Positions 59,589 to 64,000 of a stretch of 64,000 nt of DNA are shown here, piece by piece. The position numbers and the translations under genes were made by a program. The stretch spans positions 19,012,001 through 19,076,000 of the forward strand of contig AP031354.1 in NCBI GenBank assembly GCA_037833965.1, given 5' to 3'. Under the pieces are notes generated by a model, which worked only from the letters and a program-made list of their open reading frames with translations, had not been told where the DNA came from and ran no database searches. Positions within the stretch are counted from its first letter, which is position 1. Each line of letters starts with the position of its first letter. The DNA comes from Marchantia polymorpha subsp. ruderalis. Taxonomy: Eukaryota > Streptophyta > Marchantiopsida > Marchantiales > Marchantiaceae.

Positions 59589-60105
59589 ATCTATTCTAAT
59601 AGTTTTATTAAAATCACATTATTGTGATTGTTCCTATATGGTTTTCACTTGCAATTATATACTTGGTGTGACATCGATTGTGAAGTTATTTTTTGAAGTA
59701 CTCAAAGAAAATTTAGTGGTTCAGGAACCATTGCCTTCACAAATCAACATAGAAGACATGGAACTAAGTACTCCAACCCAACCGGATGTACCAAGGGAGG
59801 AGACTCTTTCGATTGATGTCATGCTTGAGAAGGTGCTCAACATGGTATGTGAAATCAAATCATTGTGTCAAGCAACTCTTTATAGTGACAATGAAGAAGA
59901 GGTGAAGCGAAAATTTCAAGCCATTCAAACTTGTTTTTACACATTATTGAAAACTTCAAAATTTAAAAGTCCCAATACAATTAGTCTTCCACTGCATGGT
60001 TCTATTGCTTCCATCCAAGAGAAAGTGAAGCAAACGAAAATAGGACATGGGAGAAAACGTAAGATTTCGGAAGTTGGTGAAACAAGTGCTACACTCCCTC
60101 TTTGA
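59572..60105 (+). CDS. Unrecognised ORF, 177 codons, between direct repeats
   Basis: Starts at an ATG inside the end of repeat copy 1 and ends TAG-free at a TGA. The first 45 residues are hydrophobic and may be intronic or leader sequence. From about residue 45 the product looks protein-like: acidic and proline-rich (PTQPDVPREE), an amphipathic helical stretch (MLEKVLNMVCEIKSL) and a basic tail (GHGRKRK) resembling a nuclear localisation signal. I recognise no family. It may be one exon of a transposon-borne or host gene. AT-rich non-coding DNA follows. Confidence 0.4.
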   Translation: MPFLGRSILIVLLKSHYCDCSYMVFTCNYILGVTSIVKLFFEVLKENLVVQEPLPSQINIEDMELSTPTQPDVPREETLSIDVMLEKVLNMVCEIKSLCQATLYSDNEEEVKRKFQAIQTCFYTLLKTSKFKSPNTISLPLHGSIASIQEKVKQTKIGHGRKRKISEVGETSATLPL

Positions 60106-60544
60106 AGCACTTTTCACATGTGCTTCTTTCACAATCCAAGAAAAAAGTATGATTTTTTGTAAACTTCCAAAAATCACTTGTGACATTTAAGGTACAAAAA
60201 CATTGATAGAGGGAGGAGCAAATTTCATTTTTTGCAAAAATTGTGACCATGAGATTTTTGTGAAATAAAATTTATGATTTGAGTTTTTTCATTGATTTTG
60301 TTATCACTTTGTAATTTTGCATTTGTGTAATTTTTCATTATGAATTCCTTTATGATTCTCCATCATGATGATACATGAATAGACTTACTTAAGTGTAGAA
60401 ATTGAAGAGAAATAAGAAGAAATAGTATTTTAAAAAAAAGTACTTAGTTTTCTTATGGGGTAAGAAAAGCGGAGTTTCCGAACATACAAAAATATATTTT
60501 TGTGAAGGGAATAGTAAAAAAAATACAGAGTACATCATCTCAAT
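60106..60544. other. AT-rich spacer
   Basis: AT-rich DNA between the unrecognised ORF and the GC-rich block, with poly-A and poly-T runs. I see nothing else in it. Confidence 0.5.
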
Positions 60545-60747
60545 ATCTACACTCCGTTATTGGGGCGGGACGGGAATGGACCGCTGCCGAAGGAGGCCGC
60601 GAGCGCGTGTCCCTGCGGGGAAGAGAGGCCGCGAGAGAGGAACCCAATGGTCGAGCGGGAGCAGGGCGGCCCTCCCTGGTCGAAATGGTAGGTCAGGCAT
60701 CGGGCTCGCAGAAAGACCTCCCGGTCAGAGCTCGCGCTCCCCCCACG
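60545..60747. other. Sharply bounded GC-rich block
   Basis: About 200 bp of strongly GC-rich sequence begins abruptly within AT-rich DNA and ends exactly where repeat copy 2 begins. The plus frame 60502-60864 stays open through it and into the repeat, and frames are open on the minus strand too, as expected for GC-rich DNA. It has no recognisable domain. It looks like a captured fragment rather than locally evolved sequence. Confidence 0.55.
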
Positions 60748-60936
60748 ATAGGATGTGTATTTGCTCACATGCCGGTTTGTGATCAGATCCTTTTGAAGAA
60801 TCCCGTGTGTCTAGACATTGTCTACTTGGACCGTATATTGAGCAATATCTATAAGGTGTCATAGAGGTTTTCTTGCCGGTTGAATTACATGTTGAGTCGA
60901 ACTCTAGAGGCATAGGCACATGCCCTTCTTGGGTAG
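60748..60936. repeat. Direct repeat copy 2 (~189 bp)
   Basis: Second copy of the element at 59401, 1347 bp downstream and in the same orientation. Both copies begin at the identical ATAGGATGTG, preceded by unrelated sequence. In this copy a minus-strand frame of 64 codons (60725-60919) is open across almost the whole repeat, while copy 1 has a 1-base deletion that shifts it. Confidence 0.93.
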
Positions 60937-63900
60937 GATGTTGATGATCTCTTATAATAGTGACTAGGCATCTCCAGGTCTCTTATGACAGGAATTTCGT
61001 AGTTAAAAAATTTGTGGTTTGCAATTACGGTAAAAAATATCAGGAATTTTGTTGGCTCTAGATAGTCCCGACTTGCATTCTCCAGAAATGTGGGCAGGCC
61101 GTAATACAAGACTTGTTGAGGATTACGTCATGACGAACGACCTTTTTGTTTGGACACAAGGTCTTTGAATTCTTAAATTATAAGTAGGTTGCTCACACAA
61201 GTAAGTATAGTGATGGAGAGCAAGGTTGACGCCAACCTTCAGTAGTCACCTCTTCAGCTTCTCATGACAACACCTCTGTACAAATGCAGGGCTTCAGAAG
61301 GAGATATTCCGAGGAGACGATGCATTCGTAAGATTAGTCTGATCGTCACTAGAATAACTCATGACATGCGTCTTCATATATCTGGCACAATCTTTACCTT
61401 TATTGTTCATATGTTCAATGTTCTGACAAGTTTTTTGCACCGATGCTTCTTCCATTGATAGAAGAATAACGATTATCTCCTCTACCCGCCACTGAATATT
61501 TCCTCTGAATGAACCTTCAAGTAATCTCCTACGTTGGACTGAATGAGTGATGCCCATATCCGGCTTATGGCAAAGGCATGATGATATCTATTTTCCGCAG
61601 CGAAGATACTTGTCTTGGAATTCATATTTGAATTATTGCCCAAGTCAGCGAAGGTTAGAAGAAAATATCTGCATCATACATATATATAATATATATATCG
61701 AGGGGGACTATCATAACATGATTATTGTGTGTCAGGTAGGATAATCTGTTGTCAATACATTTCTGTTCAAGTACAAATTCATTTTGGGCTGATGAATGAA
61801 AGATGGAGCCGGTGAATGCTCATAATAGCCTATGCCTACCTTGAGCATGAGGACCATCACGATTCACGACATTCATCATGGTCATTTCAACAACCAGCAG
61901 GTACAATAGAAATGGATTTTTTTTTTACTCATCTGAATTGTTTTATTCACTTCTGAAAAGATAGGATGACAGATTTTGACTTGTAGCACCGCACTTGCAA
62001 TGAATTGATAAATATTTTGCTATTAAAAATCACATGGCTAAAACAAAAATTTCACAAGAATATAACGAGTTGAACATATCACTTCTCTCCATCCCTAGTT
62101 CTCCATGTCCTTTATTGAATCTTTGACGAATTTAAGCAAAAGTAGTAAGTAATCTTTCGGCGAACTTGACGGCAACACATACATCTTGTATGCTAAACTG
62201 GAATTGATGACTTTAACATTTTACTCATTAACTTCTGATTAAACGATGTGTTCAGCTTAAATCACCAAAACCATCTCCCATTAGGGTTTAAGGTAACCGA
62301 ATCACAATGTTCGACACTATCTTTTTTCTATACTTTGTGCAAGCTAAATCACATAAACCTTGAGCTCATACTTAATTGAAACTACCATAGAATTATAGAA
62401 GATACTTGTTGCTTGCTTAGTGTGTTCATGCACATGAGTCCACTCCATGGCTCTTAGTTCTGAACTTGGGATAGGTGAAGTGATTGTTCTAGAAAAATCA
62501 GATATATTCTTTTGATTTTTGGCACCAATTATCTTCTCTTGGTTTCACCTTCATTTGGTTTATCCATGGCAGTCTAAATCGAATACCTATGAGTGGTATA
62601 TCACTTTAGATGTATCATGTTTTCATAGAAAGTAAACTAGAAACATAAATGACACTTAGTTATGACCATTACTGATGTTTTTGCTATGTCTCAAGATCTA
62701 AGATATCTCACATAGACGCACCAACTTCTATGTGAGATCCCTTTGCCTTGTATTGCACTTTAGTCAAGTCATAAGTAGGTTTGTGATATATACATATATA
62801 TATAAATAATTATTACAGATTTGATCTTGTGATTTTGAATCCTACAGTTATACAATTAGAGACTAGGCCATTATTAATCTATTTAAACAATATCTTCAAC
62901 TATAGAGTCCTGCAGAGAGGTAAGCTCACCGTGATTTTAATTTAGATTGAGATAGAGCTATACACATAAATGTTGCTGTGAGATAGCTTTCAAGAGCATG
63001 TTGTACTAGGAAACAAGACTAACGTTTTTAAAATCATGTTTTCTATTCATTTTTAGAATGTATCTAATATGATATGAGACTATATTTAAGATTGTGCTAA
63101 TATGATCCGTAGAAATCAATAACACATTGGCAGGTTTTTATGTATATACTAAAATAAGTTTATATTTATCAATTTTTTTATAGATTCCCTTCAAAATAAA
63201 TTATTCTAAAATATTCATATCATATCAGAATACACATTTTCCATTATGAGGATGTTGGAGGGTACCCTCATCCTATCCACTTGCCTTCATTATAGATTAC
63301 TTGTTTTGATCTTCATTTCCTTGTTTTTTTCTATACTCGTGGTTTTATACTTTTTAATATTCCTCTAGAGGTTGCACTATCAAATTTTTTCTTCATTCTC
63401 TTATGTAAAGTCTATGCTCGTTTGAGTAAAAAAAAAATATTTTTTTCTCCTCCTACTCTTCTTTAGTCAAGAGTAAATTTCCTGAGATCATGGTCGTGCG
63501 CAAGCAACATACACGTGATGTCTATTTACGATTGGGTTTTATGTGTAGAATGATGGGAACCAGGCCCTCTATCTAGACAGTTTTAGTGACACAACATATG
63601 ACGGAAAATTAGGAAAATGTATTTGAAGGAAAAAATAGTGCCAGAAAAGTCAACAAAAACTATGGGAAGATCCACTTCATTAAACCCTATAAAAAAGAAA
63701 CGAAACAGAAACCAGGGGCAAGTTTTCAAATGTATGACCATGGCATTGTAAGATCGTGTATGTTTGAAAATATTTGTAGATCGTAAACATCACTCTTTGA
63801 CACCAGTATACTGAGTTGAAGCACGCAGGGTATAAACCAAATCGACTTGGACTATTTTTACTTCTAGTTTCGCAAAACAATTCTGCTTTGTGATTTTCTA

Positions 63901-64000
63901 CAGGTCAAGGCCCATACAACTAGGTAGAAAAAAAGGAACTGAAGTACTTGTCAACAATATTACATTGCAATGATGTAGGTAGGAGTGAGGAGCAAAAATT
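60937..64000. other. AT-rich intergenic DNA to the window end
   Basis: No gene is supported. Open frames are at most 87 codons and unrecognised. An alternating AT tract lies around 61680-61700 and another near 62790-62805. Nothing indicates a gene entering from the right edge. Confidence 0.5.

Overview
The window looks like nuclear DNA of a land plant. It holds two intact, intron-containing genes on the + strand in long AT-rich, repeat-laden intergenic DNA. All introns used in the models are GT-AG, about 70 to 500 nt long. The RecQ gene matches plant RECQ4/BLM proteins along its length, and the fatty-acid hydroxylase has plant-type signatures (GYLGKDYDEWVH, FFESDW). A tRNA-Met-type primer-binding site and a decayed Copia gag relic also fit a plant. 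The cytochrome b5 domain on the hydroxylase, unlike the flowering-plant enzymes I know, makes a bryophyte-like (liverwort or moss) plant my best guess. The species cannot be fixed from this window.

Layout. 1-3950: intergenic DNA and the RECQ4 promoter. 4284-12509: RECQ4, 25 coding exons modelled. 12510-18650: unassigned DNA with two strong hairpins and a 325-bp tandem duplication. 18650-24320: AT-rich transposon-derived DNA with an 85-bp triplicated repeat, an LTR-like segment, a primer-binding site and a broken Copia-type gag. 24320-47640: unassigned DNA alternating between AT-rich and mixed-composition blocks, with no gene I can support and several near-perfect inverted repeats. 47640-49082: GC-rich promoter and a leader of roughly 900 nt lacking ATG. 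49083-51468: fatty acid 2-hydroxylase with its own cytochrome b5 domain, 8 coding exons, fully resolved. 51469-64000: mostly unassigned, except for a direct-repeat cassette at about 59.4-60.9 kb with one unrecognised ORF and a sharply bounded GC-rich block.

The two genes are unrelated: one works in nuclear DNA repair and recombination, the other in ER sphingolipid synthesis. They are about 36 kb apart and nothing suggests co-regulation. I found no clearly new multi-gene system. The most interesting signals are the fused hydroxylase, its ATG-free leader, a possible 36-nt in-frame micro-exon in RECQ4, and a scattered set of nearly spacer-less inverted repeats, two of them overlapping in a way that resembles template-switch mutation.
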